Below, in pieces: positions 22,781 to 33,010 of a stretch of DNA of 64,000 nucleotides. The DNA is taken from NCBI RefSeq assembly GCF_019598945.1, contig NZ_CP080598.1, positions 2,108,001 through 2,172,000 of the forward strand. Direction: 5' to 3'. The stretch comes from Sphaerospermopsis torques-reginae ITEP-024 (lineage in GTDB: Bacteria > Cyanobacteriota > Cyanobacteriia > Cyanobacteriales > Nostocaceae). The notes beneath the pieces were generated by a model. The model saw nothing but the letters and a program-made list of their open reading frames with translations. It was not told the DNA's origin and searched no databases. Made by a program: the position numbers and the translations under genes. Every line of letters starts with the position of its first letter. The stretch's first letter is position 1.

Positions 22781-23676
22781 ATATCATGTCCGGCTAATCG
22801 CTTACGATAAAAGAGGTGAGTGCAAAGATGACCAATGCCGAAACGAATTAGTGTAGCCACACATCTGAGTATTGAAGAGTTAGAAAAACGTTACCGTCAA
22901 GCTAAAGACGGGATAGAAAGCCGTCAGTACCAGATTATTTGGTTAGTAGCGCAAGGCAAAAAAACGGAAGAAATCGAGGAAATCACTGGCTACAGCAGAA
23001 CATGGATGTACGCATTGGTAAAAAGATACAACGAGTTAGGGATCGAAGGATTAGGCGATCGTAGACAGTTAAACCAAGGTACACAGCCGCTAGTAGATGA
23101 TATCCAGCAGGCACATTTATGGAAATTCAGTTGTGGTGCGAAGATGAACATCGCTTGGGACTTAAACCAGTTTTACGACGAGTTTATGTACCAGAAGGAG
23201 AACAACCAATTGCTGATGTGAATTGGCGGTTTAAATGGCTATGGTTGTATGCTTTTGTACATCCTAAAACTGGAGAAACCTATTGGTGGATTCTTCCTTA
23301 TGTGAACACAGAGCTATTCAATCAGGTTTTAGCCGATTTTGCTCAAGAATTTGGCTTAGGTGCTAATAAACGTATTCTTTTAGCCGTTGATCAAGCCGGA
23401 TGGCATACCAGTAAGAGTTTACAGATTCCCGAAGGGCTGCATTTAACATTATTACCATCTCACTCACCTGAATTACAACCCGCAGAAAGGCTTTGGACTT
23501 TGGTGGACGAACCAATTGCTAATCAATCTTTTGAGACACTCGATGATTTAGAGGATGTCTTATTTCATCGGTGTCAATCTTTACTCCAACAGCCTGATTT
23601 AATTCGTGGTTTGACGGGTTTTCATTGGTGGTTGCAAACTGGCGCTTAATCGTAAGTCATTACCCGGACATGATAT
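22781..23676 (+). mobile_element. IS630-family element, internally deleted
   Basis: Imperfect terminal inverted repeats of about 26 bases flank the element: ATATCATGTCCGG... on the left (22781) and ...CCGGACATGATAT on the right (ending 23676). TA dinucleotides at the ends fit IS630 target use. The transposase reading frame inside is broken (separate entry). The right end has inserted into, and truncated, a secreted-protein gene on the opposite strand. Confidence 0.85.
22835..23649 (+). pseudogene. IS630-family transposase, deleted and frameshifted
   Basis: Two overlapping frames belong to one transposase. The first (22835-23221) has the N-terminal helix-turn-helix region (IIWLVAQGKKTEEIEEITGYSRTWMYALVKRYNELG) and is homologous only up to DDIQQAHLW. 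The second (from 23119) carries the DDE domain: WCEDEHRLGLKP, LLAVDQAGWHTS, and SPELQPAERLW with the final Glu. Full-length relatives are roughly 340-360 residues. Here the joined pieces give about 270, so some 70 codons between the HTH and DDE parts are missing and the frame is shifted. This is more than a simple programmed frameshift, so it is probably inactive. Confidence 0.8.
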
Positions 23677-23906
23677 AAATTGATGAATTTTAAGACATCT
23701 GCACCTGTAGCACCGTCTTCACCTGTTCCCACTTCTACACCTAAACCTAAAGCTTTTGCACCGACAGCATAAGTAACATCTCCATCTTTTTCACCGACAG
23801 AAACCCAAGGTTGAGGGACTATTTGTGCTGATGCTTGACTGGGGTTTAATAATACTAATAAACCCAGGGATGTGATGAGTGTTTTGATCGTAAATATTGG
23901 TTTCAT
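23646..23906 (-). pseudogene. Exported hypothetical protein truncated by IS630 insertion
   Basis: An 86-codon frame starting MKPIFTIKTLITSLGLLVLL with a clear signal peptide (cleavage likely after ASA). A short domain follows, WVSVGEKDGDVTYAVGAKALGLGVEVG, resembling the start of cyanobacterial exported beta-rich proteins. The last residues (YHVRVMTYD) and stop are encoded by the right terminal repeat of the IS element, so the native C-terminus is lost. No continuation is visible on the far side of the element. Function unknown. Confidence 0.7.
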
Positions 23907-24105
23907 TTTTATATCTCACGCAAAGATGCAAAGAAAGGAAGGACGAGAAAAACAAGGGATTGTACAATACAAATATATGAAAAATGCTGTAAATCTCTCA
24001 CACCTTCCGAGACGTAGTTAAATCATATAAGTTCCTGAAATTGAACAAGACGCAAAAAAAGATAATTTCTCTCTGCGTCTTTTCGCTATCAATAGCTTTT
24101 ACTTA

Positions 24106-25863
24106 CTACATCCTTTCTAAAACTTTAATTCCCAGCAAATCAAATCCTAGTTTTAGTGTTCTTGCTGTTAAGTAACATAACATCAACCTTGATGTTTTGA
24201 TGGGTTCTTCTGATTTTAAAACCGGACATTTATCATAGAATTTATTAAATTTTTCGCTGAGATTATATAAATAATCACAGAGGCGATTTGGTAATAAATC
24301 CTGTTCTACTTCGGCAATTATTTCATCTAGTTGTAATATGTGTTTGGCTAGGGTTAATTCTGTATCTTCTTTGAGGATTATTTTGGCATCTCTTCCTAAA
24401 TTTGCGAAGTCAATATTGCCTTCTCGACTAATGCCTTGAGTCCTTACATAAGCATATAGCATATAAGGCGCTGTGTTGCCTTTTAAAGAAAGCATTTTAT
24501 CATAACTAAAAACATAATTGCTAGTGCGATTTTGGCTAAGGTCTGCATATTTCACAGCACTAATACCAACTACGTCAGCAACATTTTTAATAAACTGTTC
24601 TGTTTCTTCTCGACTTTCTTCTTTTAATCTTGCTTCTAAATCTGTTCGAGAGCGAGATATTGCTTCATCTAATAAGTCTTTTAACCGGACTGTATCACCA
24701 GAACGAGTTTTGAATTTTTTGCCATCTTCACCTAATACTAATCCAAAGGGAACGTGAACTAATTCAACGTTTTCAGGTATCCATCCTGCTTTGTTTGCAA
24801 CTTGGAAAAATTGAGCAAAGTGGTTTGCTTGTCCTGCATCGGTAACGTAAATTATCCGTTTTGCTTGATCTTTTTCAATTCTATAACGTAATGCTGCTAA
24901 GTCTGTGGTTGCATAGTTATAACCGCCATCTGATTTTTGGACAATTAATGGTAAAGGATCTCCTTCTCTGTTAGTAAAACCTTCTAAGAAAACACATTTT
25001 GCTCCTTGGTTTTCTTCTACTAATCCTACTGTTTCTAAGTCTTCTACTACTTTGGTTAATAATGGATTATAAAATGATTCTCCTCTTTCAATTAATTTGA
25101 TATCGAGTAAATCATAAATTACTTGAAATTCTCGCCGTGATTGTTCACATAATAATTTCCAAGCATGAAGTGTATCTTCTGCTCCTGCTTGTAATCTTAC
25201 TACTTCTTGACGTGCTGTTTCTTGGAAAGTTTCATCTGCATCAAATCTTTGTTTTGCTTGGCGATAAAAACTAACCAAATCTCCTATATCTAAAGCGTTA
25301 GCGGTGGTAAGTGCTTCGGGGTAAACTTCCCGCAAATAAGCAATTAACATCCCAAATTGTGTACCCCAATCACCGACATGATTTAATCTTAATACTTCAT
25401 GTCCTCTAAATTCTAAAATCCTAGCAATACAATCACCGATAATTGTAGAACGTAAATGTCCTACGTGCATTTCTTTGGCAATGTTAGGACTGGAAAAATC
25501 AACAATTTCCTTTTGGGGATTTTGTACTTTGGGAACTCCTAAACGGGGATCTGTTTTAATAGCGTTGAGTTGTGCTTCGAGATAGGATGTTTGTAATTTT
25601 AAATTAATAAAACCAGGTCCTGCAATTTCTGGTGGTTCACAAATATCAGATACGTCTAATTTTTCTACTATAGCAGTGGCGATCGCTCTTGGCTGCATTC
25701 CTAATTTTTTACTCAGGGATAAAGCAACATTGGCTTGAAAATCACCAAATTTAGGATTACTTGCAGGTACTAAAATGGGATCTACTTGAGTATAATCTGC
25801 CCCAAATGCAGCCGCTAAAGCTTGTTGTAGTTTAATTTTTAGTTGTTCTTGTGTGGCTTTCAT
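24106..25863 (-). CDS. argS: Arginyl-tRNA synthetase
   Basis: A class I synthetase of 585 residues. Seen: N-terminal additional domain (about 1-110); the HIGH-type signature [12 protein letters not shown] (about residues 136-147); [26 protein letters not shown]; and the degenerate KMSKS-type loop [12 protein letters not shown]. The C-terminal anticodon domain includes [22 protein letters not shown] and ends [10 protein letters not shown]. The ATG at 25863 is preferred over a TTG two codons upstream. Flanked by ftn2 upstream on the same strand (spacer with ATTACGA repeats). Confidence 0.98.
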   Translation of the reverse strand: MKATQEQLKIKLQQALAAAFGADYTQVDPILVPASNPKFGDFQANVALSLSKKLGMQPRAIATAIVEKLDVSDICEPPEIAGPGFINLKLQTSYLEAQLNAIKTDPRLGVPKVQNPQKEIVDFSSPNIAKEMHVGHLRSTIIGDCIARILEFRGHEVLRLNHVGDWGTQFGMLIAYLREVYPEALTTANALDIGDLVSFYRQAKQRFDADETFQETARQEVVRLQAGAEDTLHAWKLLCEQSRREFQVIYDLLDIKLIERGESFYNPLLTKVVEDLETVGLVEENQGAKCVFLEGFTNREGDPLPLIVQKSDGGYNYATTDLAALRYRIEKDQAKRIIYVTDAGQANHFAQFFQVANKAGWIPENVELVHVPFGLVLGEDGKKFKTRSGDTVRLKDLLDEAISRSRTDLEARLKEESREETEQFIKNVADVVGISAVKYADLSQNRTSNYVFSYDKMLSLKGNTAPYMLYAYVRTQGISREGNIDFANLGRDAKIILKEDTELTLAKHILQLDEIIAEVEQDLLPNRLCDYLYNLSEKFNKFYDKCPVLKSEEPIKTSRLMLCYLTARTLKLGFDLLGIKVLERM

Positions 25864-25997
25864 GTTCAAATCTTATTTGTTCTGATCTGTATTAAAGGTG
25901 CGATCGGCTGCTAGAAATTGTTATATTGCCAAATGCTTGATTATTTTAACCTGACAACAGTTAATTACGAATTACGAATTACGAATTACGAATTATT

Positions 25998-28343
25998 TTA
26001 ACTGTTCAGTGTTTTAACAACTGTCATTCCTTGAATCCTCCAAGAACCTTGCTTACGAACTAAATCATAACGAACACGTAAGTTATCTTGAGAAGGTCTT
26101 TTACTTTGACCCTGTTCATAGAAATGGGTAACTTCCTTAACTGTAGCTTCTACAACAGCATTATCAGCAGTAGGATCTTTTTGATTAACAAATTCTACTT
26201 TGACATCATGTTCATATTTACGATAGCGTTTTTCTGCCATATCTTGCTTGGCAATTGACCGCCATTTTGAAATTACTGAACCAGTTAAAATTTCATCTAG
26301 ACGTTCAATTTCATGATCTGGTCCTAAAGCAGATGCTTTGATAGATAACCACTTTTCAATCACTTCCTGGGCGATCACTGGTGTCAGTTGACCTTCAGGT
26401 ACTTCTGGTTTGCTGCTATTGGGTTCAGGAATGGTGACTGGTGGTTGATTCAATTCTATAGCCAAGGGAGTTCCCTGCACAGTTGGTTGAGGGAAAAACA
26501 GATTGTTCAACCATCCCCAGACTGTGGAAACTAACAACCAAAAAACTAGCAACCCTCCCATAGACAAAAACATGAGCCAAACTAAGCGAGTTTTTGTGTC
26601 TAAGGAGTTAACAAAAGTGCGTCTTCTGCGAGAATGAGAATTTCCTGGTTCCCAAACCCGCTCTCGACTGTTCACTAAAGTTTGCTTGCGTCGTCTACGC
26701 TGCTTAGTGTGACTCGTTGCATCTATATGATTACCAACATTCATCTGATGGTCATATTCAGTTCCTGCCTCTTCTGCTGTCGCCGACTGTTTTGGCATTT
26801 CTGGGGTGTGACTGTTGCTGTATCTCCTAGAATGCCATTCTGGTGGAGAATAGTTAGCAGATTCGGTTACTTCGCTGGGTGCTGAGGTGTAAAACTCAGG
26901 ATCATGTGCATAGCTGTGATTTACTGTCCCATTACTAACCCCATGATTAATCCCATTACTAACATTATGATAGCTGCGATAACGGGGACTATTGATTTGT
27001 GGTGAGGGAAAAGACTGTTTATTAATTGTAGTCCATTCATCAGTTGTTTGTGTATCTGTTGGTAAAGCTTCTAAATAAGCTTGTACCTGTTTATCAGCAA
27101 AGTATTCTTTTAAAGAAGCTTGTTTTTTGACTAAATCTCGAAAATGCGGAAATACCTCTTGTTGTAACCACTGTTCACAGTACAAACACAATCCTGGTAA
27201 CAAATCTGGGGAATCTTGAGATTTTTCCCGAATAATAGCTAAAGCTTCATATTCCTGACTTAGTTCCAAAACACGAGTTGCTTCTTCCGTTTGCCCAAGT
27301 AACAAAGCACAGAGAGACTGTTCTAAATGCACATCTTGGCGTTTACCAAGACGAATTAACATTTGCTTTGCCTGACGAATTAAAGCTGGTTGACGTTGGG
27401 CAAAACCCCTGGCTATCAGGGCATAAACCGCTAAATATGTAGACACAGCAGAGGTACGCTTACTTTCAGCTTCAAATAATTTATGCTGTTCTGCAACTGT
27501 CAAATGGTTGCGTAACTGTTGAATAAATCGCAGAAAATCATCTATATTTAAGCCTGTTTGATCATTACCACTACCATCAATTCCACCCCGCTCTTCTAAA
27601 ATACTGTGTAATAATTCTAAACCTTGACGGCGTTCTTTGGTCTTCTCTAGAGGTAGTGCTAACAACTCCAGAATTCTATAGGGGCGTAACTTGCACAGGT
27701 CTGCGGCAATTTCCGCTTGCACATTAGGAAACAGACCTTCACGCACTAGCAATTCTTCCCCTGTTTCCAAAGATATAGCAGCATTTTCATGGTTACCTTG
27801 CTGCCATTGTTCCCGTCCCAGTTCCAGACAAGCTAACGCCACGGTGAGAATAATATCTGGCAGTTCAGGACTGGCAAAAAATTCCTCACTGTTAAGATGA
27901 GATCCTACTTTCACCCCTACGGATTTATTTCTATTTACCAGGTGTGGACGGCCTAGCTTCAGCACCAGTTCGTATTCTCCCAACTCTTGAAGCAGCAATA
28001 AAGCACCAACCAATTCGTCTGGGGCAATTTCGATGCTGAGACTTTGAACATCGTGGATACGGTTAATGGTTTCGGTGCTGTTTTCTAATAGGTATGTCTC
28101 CCCAAGCCGATCTTGGTTGTAGGCGTGGGCGAGATAAAGCTGATCATAATTACTGCGTTCTTTGGGATTTGATAAAACCACGTAAGCTTCTTCTATGAGT
28201 TGTTTACGAGAGGATATAGCTGCAATGGAATATTCCCGTCTTGGCAATTGAACAATGCGATCGCTATAAGCTTGCCGCAATTGTTCCTCACTTGCCGCCA
28301 ACGGTAATCCTAAAATTCGGTAATAATCAAGCGGAATTTGCAC
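25998..28343 (-). CDS. ftn2: Cell-division protein Ftn2/ZipN (ARC6 homologue)
   Basis: A 781-residue divisome protein that in cyanobacteria and chloroplasts tethers FtsZ to the membrane. Seen: an N-terminal J-like domain (about residues 3-70: LDYYRILGLPLAASEEQLRQAYSDR ...SNYDQLYL) without a typical HPD motif; a long helical middle region rich in TPR-like helices (about 105-430); a low-complexity linker (about 450-600); a single membrane helix (about 608-632, LVWLMFLSMGGLLVFWLLVSTVW); and a C-terminal DUF4101/IMS domain (about 670-781) with EKWLSIKASALGPDHEIERL and LRVRYDLVRKQGSWRI. This order matches ARC6. ATG at 28343. Confidence 0.93.
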   Translation of the reverse strand: MQIPLDYYRILGLPLAASEEQLRQAYSDRIVQLPRREYSIAAISSRKQLIEEAYVVLSNPKERSNYDQLYLAHAYNQDRLGETYLLENSTETINRIHDVQSLSIEIAPDELVGALLLLQELGEYELVLKLGRPHLVNRNKSVGVKVGSHLNSEEFFASPELPDIILTVALACLELGREQWQQGNHENAAISLETGEELLVREGLFPNVQAEIAADLCKLRPYRILELLALPLEKTKERRQGLELLHSILEERGGIDGSGNDQTGLNIDDFLRFIQQLRNHLTVAEQHKLFEAESKRTSAVSTYLAVYALIARGFAQRQPALIRQAKQMLIRLGKRQDVHLEQSLCALLLGQTEEATRVLELSQEYEALAIIREKSQDSPDLLPGLCLYCEQWLQQEVFPHFRDLVKKQASLKEYFADKQVQAYLEALPTDTQTTDEWTTINKQSFPSPQINSPRYRSYHNVSNGINHGVSNGTVNHSYAHDPEFYTSAPSEVTESANYSPPEWHSRRYSNSHTPEMPKQSATAEEAGTEYDHQMNVGNHIDATSHTKQRRRRKQTLVNSRERVWEPGNSHSRRRRTFVNSLDTKTRLVWLMFLSMGGLLVFWLLVSTVWGWLNNLFFPQPTVQGTPLAIELNQPPVTIPEPNSSKPEVPEGQLTPVIAQEVIEKWLSIKASALGPDHEIERLDEILTGSVISKWRSIAKQDMAEKRYRKYEHDVKVEFVNQKDPTADNAVVEATVKEVTHFYEQGQSKRPSQDNLRVRYDLVRKQGSWRIQGMTVVKTLNS

Positions 28344-29343
28344 AGCCTACTTCCCCTGCACTGTGTTTACGTAGCATCTCCCAGAGACGGACATAATTAA
28401 CCTAGAGCATTCCAGGCTTGTAAAACCGTGCCATAATTATAGCTTTAATAATACCGTGTATAATATACAATTTAAGTGTATATTATAACATTTTTGTTTG
28501 TTTCTTGTTAACACTTAAGTTATATCCTATATATCCTAAATATATCCTAAAAACTAATTGCAGGTTTTAAATTTAGCCCAGAATCCGTATTACATTGAGT
28601 AGATTACCTGATGCAATGTTTTTGTGTTTTAGGGAACAGGGAACAGGGAATAAAATAAATTGGTGTGTACTTCATTAGACTGGGAAACGCTATAACTGGA
28701 AAACACAATATAGCACGATAAATTTTTAATGACCATTACTTAATAAAAGGTAAATTTTTACACAAAAAATTCCAATGACTATGGCAACACCAAGAAAGAG
28801 TAGGGAAGAACATTTTTGAGGCAGACCTGATATTAAGATCAGAAAATTGTTAATGGCTATGCAGAAAAACGACTATTCTGATTGCTAACTTAAAGAACGA
28901 ACATAAAAAGCCACAGTTACGACACCAAAGACCAAAAATAGGCAATAAACATTAAAAAATGGCAAAATTACACCTTAAATATTCCATACCAATTTTAAGT
29001 CACAAATGAAGATTTTATAGTTGGATGGTTGACTTTTACCAACGCTGTCCTATTTCCAGCTAACATTATTAAGACTTGCTTACAGCAGATTACAGAGAAA
29101 TGAGGCTTCGCCGTGAGCGTCAGCCGATGGAGAATCTAAGTTCAAGGTCAGACACTAAGGCCGTTTTACTCTTGACTCCTGTAAGGGCGAAGCATTCAGG
29201 CGATAAATGATCAATTTTTGTCACAGGTTATTTTCCGAATGCTTCGCCCCTACTTCGCCCCTACTTCGCCCCTACGACTCCTGACTCCTGCTATAACTTT
29301 AAAACCGTAGCTTTAACTTTTACGACAGGGATACTTCACAATA
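28344..29343. other. 1-kb gene-free stretch between ftn2 and pdhA
   Basis: No convincing coding frame. It contains an AT-rich inverted repeat (TATAATATAC at about 28459 and its complement near 28478), a short GGGAACA repeat (about 28632), and near its right end a MITE-like element (29185-29249) followed by TACTTCGCCCC triplication. The pdhA promoter must lie in the last few hundred bases, but no consensus boxes stand out. Confidence 0.6.
29185..29249. repeat. MITE-like inverted repeat, second copy
   Basis: GGGCGAAGCATTC at 29185-29197 pairs with GAATGCTTCGCCC ending 29249 across an AT-rich loop. The arms equal those of the element at 1731-1795. The right end is followed by three tandem CTTCGCCCCTA units, which look like slippage of the arm. 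Confidence 0.75.
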
Positions 29344-30381
29344 ATGGTTCAAGAACGCACGTTACCCAAATTTGATACTTCTACAGTCCAGATTACCAAA
29401 GCAGAAGGGCTGGAATTATACGAAGACATGACTTTAGGGCGCTTTTTTGAAGACAAATGCGCCGAAATGTACTACCGGGGAAAAATGTTTGGTTTTGTCC
29501 ACCTGTACAACGGACAAGAAGCCGTTTCCAGTGGTATTATTCGGGGAGCAATGCGACCTGGTGAAGACTTCGTTTCCAGTACCTACCGTGACCACGTTCA
29601 CGCTTTGAGTGCGGGAGTACCAGCTAGAGAGGTAATGGCAGAATTATTTGGTAAGGCCACAGGATGCAGCAAAGGGCGCGGTGGTTCCATGCATATGTTT
29701 TCTGCTGAACATCGTTTATTAGGTGGTTATGCTTTCGTAGCTGAAGGTATTCCTGTTGCATCTGGGGCAGCTTTTCAAAGTAAATACCGTCGGGAAGTCT
29801 TGGGAGACAAAACAGCAGACCAAGTAACAGCTTGTTTCTTTGGTGACGGTGCTGCTAACAATGGTCAATTTTTCGAGACATTAAATATGGCAGCACTTTG
29901 GAAACTGCCAATTATTTTTGTGGTAGAAAATAATAAGTGGGCGATCGGCATGGCTCACGAACGGGCGACATCTGACCCAGAAATCTACAAAAAAGCTAGT
30001 GTGTTTAACATGGTAGGCGTAGAAGTAGACGGGATGGATATTTTAGCAGTGCGCCAAGTCGCCCAAGAAGCAGTAGCCCGCGCCCGTGCAGGGGAAGGAC
30101 CAACCCTCATTGAAGCCCTCACCTATCGCTTCCGTGGTCACTCTTTAGCAGATCCCGACGAACTCCGCAGCAAAGAAGAAAAAGATTTTTGGTTCTCTCG
30201 TGATCCGATTAAAAAGCTAGGTGCTTATTTGTTAGAACACAACCTAGCCACAGAAGCAGAACTCAAAGACATTGAAAAGAAAATTCAGGGTGTGATTGAC
30301 GATGCGGTGAAATTCGCTGAAGGCAGTCCCGAACCAGATGCCAGCGAATTATATCGCTTTATCTTTGCAGAAGATGTGTAA
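29344..30381 (+). CDS. pdhA: Pyruvate dehydrogenase E1 component, alpha subunit
   Basis: A 345-residue thiamine-diphosphate enzyme subunit that decarboxylates pyruvate in the pyruvate dehydrogenase complex. Seen: [33 protein letters not shown], the TPP-binding motif [20 protein letters not shown] ending in VENN (about residues 163-195), and [15 protein letters not shown] with the phosphorylation-loop-equivalent region. The beta subunit gene is not adjacent, as is usual in cyanobacteria. ATG at 29344. A GGTGACA heptamer array begins exactly at the stop codon. Confidence 0.97.
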   Translation: MVQERTLPKFDTSTVQITKAEGLELYEDMTLGRFFEDKCAEMYYRGKMFGFVHLYNGQEAVSSGIIRGAMRPGEDFVSSTYRDHVHALSAGVPAREVMAELFGKATGCSKGRGGSMHMFSAEHRLLGGYAFVAEGIPVASGAAFQSKYRREVLGDKTADQVTACFFGDGAANNGQFFETLNMAALWKLPIIFVVENNKWAIGMAHERATSDPEIYKKASVFNMVGVEVDGMDILAVRQVAQEAVARARAGEGPTLIEALTYRFRGHSLADPDELRSKEEKDFWFSRDPIKKLGAYLLEHNLATEAELKDIEKKIQGVIDDAVKFAEGSPEPDASELYRFIFAEDV

Positions 30382-30440
30382 CAGGTGACAGGTGACAGGT
30401 GACAGGTGACAGGTGACAGGTGACAGGTGACAGGTGACAG
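30381..30440. repeat. ACAGGTG heptamer array
   Basis: More than eight perfect tandem copies of the seven-base unit ACAGGTG start on the last base of the pdhA stop codon. The same unit recurs near 37105, 45075, 45700, 48190 and 49150. Confidence 0.95.
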
Positions 30441-30663
30441 TAAGCAGAGAATAGGTAATAGTGACAAAAGTTACAGCTATTTTCAGGTAAATAAACCACA
30501 TCTTGATTAAGGTTTCGCGCAAAGGCACAAAGGAGCAAAGGCGCAAAGGAAGAAAGTTAATTGGGGGTGTGGTCTAAATACGTCAAAACTGGTGTAAAAA
30601 TTTTTCTGCTGAACTTCTGCCTCCTGCCTCCTGCCTACAATTATTAATTACAAATCACCACTT

Positions 30664-31533
30664 ATGTTGACTATTACTGAACAACAACAACAATACAAAA
30701 CCTACATCCTCGCGGATACTACTGCTGGTTCTAATTTGGAAGTAGTACCAGAAAGAGGGGGTATTATTACCCGTTGGCGGTTGAAAGGTCAGGAAATTCT
30801 CTATTTAGATACGGAAAGGTTCGCTAACCCAGAGTTAAGTATTCGCGGTGGTGTACCTATTTTGTTTCCTATCTGTGGGAATTTGCCTGATAATACTTAC
30901 ACCTACAACGGTAAACAATATACTCTTAAACAGCATGGCTTTGGGCGAGATTTACCTTGGGAAGTGACAAACCAAGTTACTGAAGGCAAGGTGAGTTTAA
31001 GCGTAGTTCTCAATAGTAATGAGGTAACACGCGCTGTTTATCCTTTTGATTTTCAGCTAACTTTTACCTATACGCTACAGAGTAACTCTTTGATCATTGA
31101 GCAGGTTTATCAAAATCTGTCTAGTGTGCAGATGCCGTTTTCGGCTGGGTTTCATCCCTATTTTCTGTGTGGTGATAAGTCGCAGTTAGAGTTTGAAATT
31201 CCCTCTGGACAGTATCTAGACCAGAAAACTAAGGAAATGCACCCGTTTAACGGTAATTTCGATTTTGCACGGGATGAGATAGATTTTGCTTTTGGTCATT
31301 TGCGGAGTCAGTCTGCTGCGGTGACAGATCATAGCCGCAAGTTGAAGTTGACTCTTGACTATGATGATATCTATGCTATGCTGGTTTTCTGGACGTTGAA
31401 GGGCAAGGATTTTTATTGTCTTGAACCTTGGACGGCTGGACGCAACTCGCTCAATACTGGTGAAAATCTAACTGTGTTAGAGCCAGGAGCAAGCAAAACT
31501 TCCTCTGTGAAATTAACTGCGGATTTTTTCTAA
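30664..31533 (+). CDS. Aldose 1-epimerase family protein
   Basis: A 289-residue galactose-mutarotase-like beta-sandwich enzyme. It shows VPERGGIITRWRLKGQEILYLD, GGVPILFPICGNLPDNTYTYNGK, KQHGFGRDLPWEV (catalytic-type His), SAGFHPYF (second His) and a late FYCLEPWTAGRNSLNTG segment with a Glu in the position of the catalytic base. This best fits the glucose-6-phosphate 1-epimerase/YeaD-like branch, but substrate specificity is not determinable. Start is ATG at 30664. It is followed by tRNA-Lys. Confidence 0.85.
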   Translation: MLTITEQQQQYKTYILADTTAGSNLEVVPERGGIITRWRLKGQEILYLDTERFANPELSIRGGVPILFPICGNLPDNTYTYNGKQYTLKQHGFGRDLPWEVTNQVTEGKVSLSVVLNSNEVTRAVYPFDFQLTFTYTLQSNSLIIEQVYQNLSSVQMPFSAGFHPYFLCGDKSQLEFEIPSGQYLDQKTKEMHPFNGNFDFARDEIDFAFGHLRSQSAAVTDHSRKLKLTLDYDDIYAMLVFWTLKGKDFYCLEPWTAGRNSLNTGENLTVLEPGASKTSSVKLTADFF

Positions 31534-31540
31534 AAAACAG

Positions 31541-31569
31541 TTGACAACCTAGAGAGAGTTTGCTATATT
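31541..31569 (+). promoter_or_regulatory. Promoter of tRNA-Lys
   Basis: TTGACA at 31541-31546, a 17-base spacer and TATATT at 31564-31569, lying 22 bases before the tRNA and directly after the epimerase stop. Boxes and spacing are identical to those of the rRNA operon promoter, as is part of the spacer (GAGAG/GAGG then TTCGC/TTTGC). Confidence 0.8.
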
Positions 31570-31591
31570 AAAAAAGTTGCGAAACACAAAA

Positions 31592-31663
31592 GGGTCGCTA
31601 ACTCAACGGTAGAGTACTCGGCTTTTAACCGATTAGTTCCGGGTTCGAATCCCGGGCGACCCA
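31592..31663 (+). tRNA. tRNA-Lys (TTT)
   Basis: A 72-base tRNA with acceptor GGGTCGC/GCGACCC, anticodon loop CTTTTAA (anticodon TTT) and T loop GTTCGAATC. It sits at the left edge of the 31.7-35.6 kb accessory patch. No repeat of its 3' end was found downstream. Confidence 0.97.
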
Positions 31664-31738
31664 TAAAAAGCCAAATGATGATGTTTGTCTGAATCAGGAT
31701 TTCCACGATTTAAGGATTAATATTGGAGATAATGAAAT

Positions 31739-31966
31739 ATGCTAAAAACTGTTCAAGGAATCTACCGGAATGGTAAAATCGAGTTAACTGAAATTCCAGC
31801 CGATATAATAGAAAGTCCAGTTTTAATAACTTTTATAGAAACTCCAACTTCAGAAAATATAACCATCAAAAGTTCCACAGAAGAATTATTTGCTCCCTTA
31901 CGAGGTAAAATCAAATATTTTGAAGATATCACCACACCCACAACGGAAGAATGGGGTGAAATGTGA
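31739..31966 (+). CDS. Antitoxin of a PIN-type (VapC) toxin pair
   Basis: 75 residues starting MLKTVQGIYRNGKIELTEIP, with an AbrB-like short beta start and a disordered C-terminal half, as in cyanobacterial antitoxins paired with PIN toxins. GGAG lies about ten bases before the ATG at 31739. It overlaps the toxin start in an ATGTGA arrangement (stop 31964-31966, toxin GTG 31963). The partner toxin is frameshifted, so this antitoxin may be functionally orphan. Confidence 0.75.
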   Translation: MLKTVQGIYRNGKIELTEIPADIIESPVLITFIETPTSENITIKSSTEELFAPLRGKIKYFEDITTPTTEEWGEM

Positions 31967-32363
31967 CTATTGTTTTAGATACTTGCGCTTTAATCTGGTG
32001 GAGTCTTGATCCAGATCAACTTTCTTTACCAGCTAAATTAGCTTGTGAAAAAATGGAAGTAGAAAAAAATGGTTTAGTCGCTTCTATTTCGCTGTGGGAA
32101 ATTGCTATTAAAATTAAAAACCAAAAGTTAGATTTAGGAGTACCCTTAACCACTTATTTGGATATTTGGAAACCTTACAAAAATCTGATGTAATTACCAT
32201 AATTCCTATTGATGAAAATTTATGGTTGGAAAGTGTTGCTTTAGAATGGAGTCATAAAGATCCAGCAGATAGGGTTATTGTTGCTTTAGCTAAAAAATAT
32301 CATGCAGGTTTAGTGACGGGAGATAAAATAATCATCGGATTTTACGAGTCAGTTATTTGGTAA
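31963..32363 (+). pseudogene. VapC-like PIN-domain toxin, frameshifted
   Basis: Two frames make one PIN ribonuclease. The first reads TIVLDTCALIWW (first acidic residue) and SISLWEIAIKIKNQKLDLG (conserved Glu). It ends at a TAA soon after DIWKPYKNLM. The second frame (from about 32166) continues LQKSDVITIIPIDENLW, ALEWSHKDPADRVIVALA (third acidic site) and GLVTGDKIIIGFYESVIW. The shift (codon phase moves back by one) near 32160-32180 fits a one-base deletion. All active-site parts survive across the two frames, so decay is recent or the assembly has an error here. Confidence 0.75.
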
Positions 32364-32369
32364 ATTTGT

Positions 32370-32465
32370 TTGTCAGAATCAGGATTTTCAGGATTTAAGG
32401 ATTTACAGGATGTTATATTTTGTCTGAATCAGGATGTCCAGGATTTAAGGATTTACAGGATGTTG
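32370..32465. repeat. Dispersed repeat (GTCTGAATCAGGAT...GGATTTAAGGATTTACAGGA)
   Basis: Two tandem units here; further copies at about 31687-31718, 33549-33650 (two units) and, inverted, 35557-35645. All lie between accessory genes of the 31.7-35.6 kb patch and none elsewhere was noticed in the window. Confidence 0.8.
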
Positions 32466-32565
32466 ATTTGTGAGGATGGGGTTAAGCTAATTGTAGGATA
32501 ATTTAGGCGATCGCTGTTTTCCCACTCATCAAATTTTAGGAATTATCAAAAGAATCACAAATAAT

Positions 32566-32997
32566 CTATGATGCTGTAATTTGTAACTCTATTCTTTTTC
32601 CTAATGCTGTTAAAGTTTTTTCGATAATAGATAGTTTGGTATCATAGTGAGGATCAAGCATATCTTTTACTTCTTGTTCACCAATATTCAGAATAGAAGC
32701 AAGTTGTAATTGAGTCATTTTATGTTCGCGCATTGCTAAATATAATGCTGCTTTCAATGCTGTTTGAATAGGAACAGGTACTAAATACTCTCCAGTGTTA
32801 GATAATGATGGTTGGGGAATATCTAATTGATCATCAATGCGTAAAGCGATCGCTTCTTCTAAACAATCAGCAGCTTCATTTAATGCTTGTTCTATTGTAT
32901 CTCCTTGAGTAATTGCTTCTGGTAAATCTGGGAATGTAACGACAAAACCGCCATCTTCGTCTTCAGTTAATGATGCTGGATATACAAATTTGTTCAT
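32566..32997 (-). CDS. hicB: HicB-type antitoxin with C-terminal HTH
   Basis: 143 residues. The HicB fold N-terminus reads YPASLTEDEDGGFVVTFPDLPEAITQGDTIEQALNEA (about 4-40). The C-terminal DNA-binding part carries an HTH (MTQLQLASILNIGEQEVKDMLD) suited to autoregulation. The ATG at 32997 precedes the conserved start of the domain; the longer frame to 33021 would overlap hicA. It lies 13 bases downstream of hicA, forming a standard hicA-hicB pair. Confidence 0.9.
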   Translation of the reverse strand: MNKFVYPASLTEDEDGGFVVTFPDLPEAITQGDTIEQALNEAADCLEEAIALRIDDQLDIPQPSLSNTGEYLVPVPIQTALKAALYLAMREHKMTQLQLASILNIGEQEVKDMLDPHYDTKLSIIEKTLTALGKRIELQITAS

Positions 32998-33010
32998 AAT
33001 TATACCCCTA

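Noticed and set aside
22835-23649. Programmed -1 frameshift producing a full IS630 transposase
   Set aside because: Besides the frame change, about 70 codons between the HTH and DDE regions are missing compared with the family, so a simple slip would not restore a normal protein.
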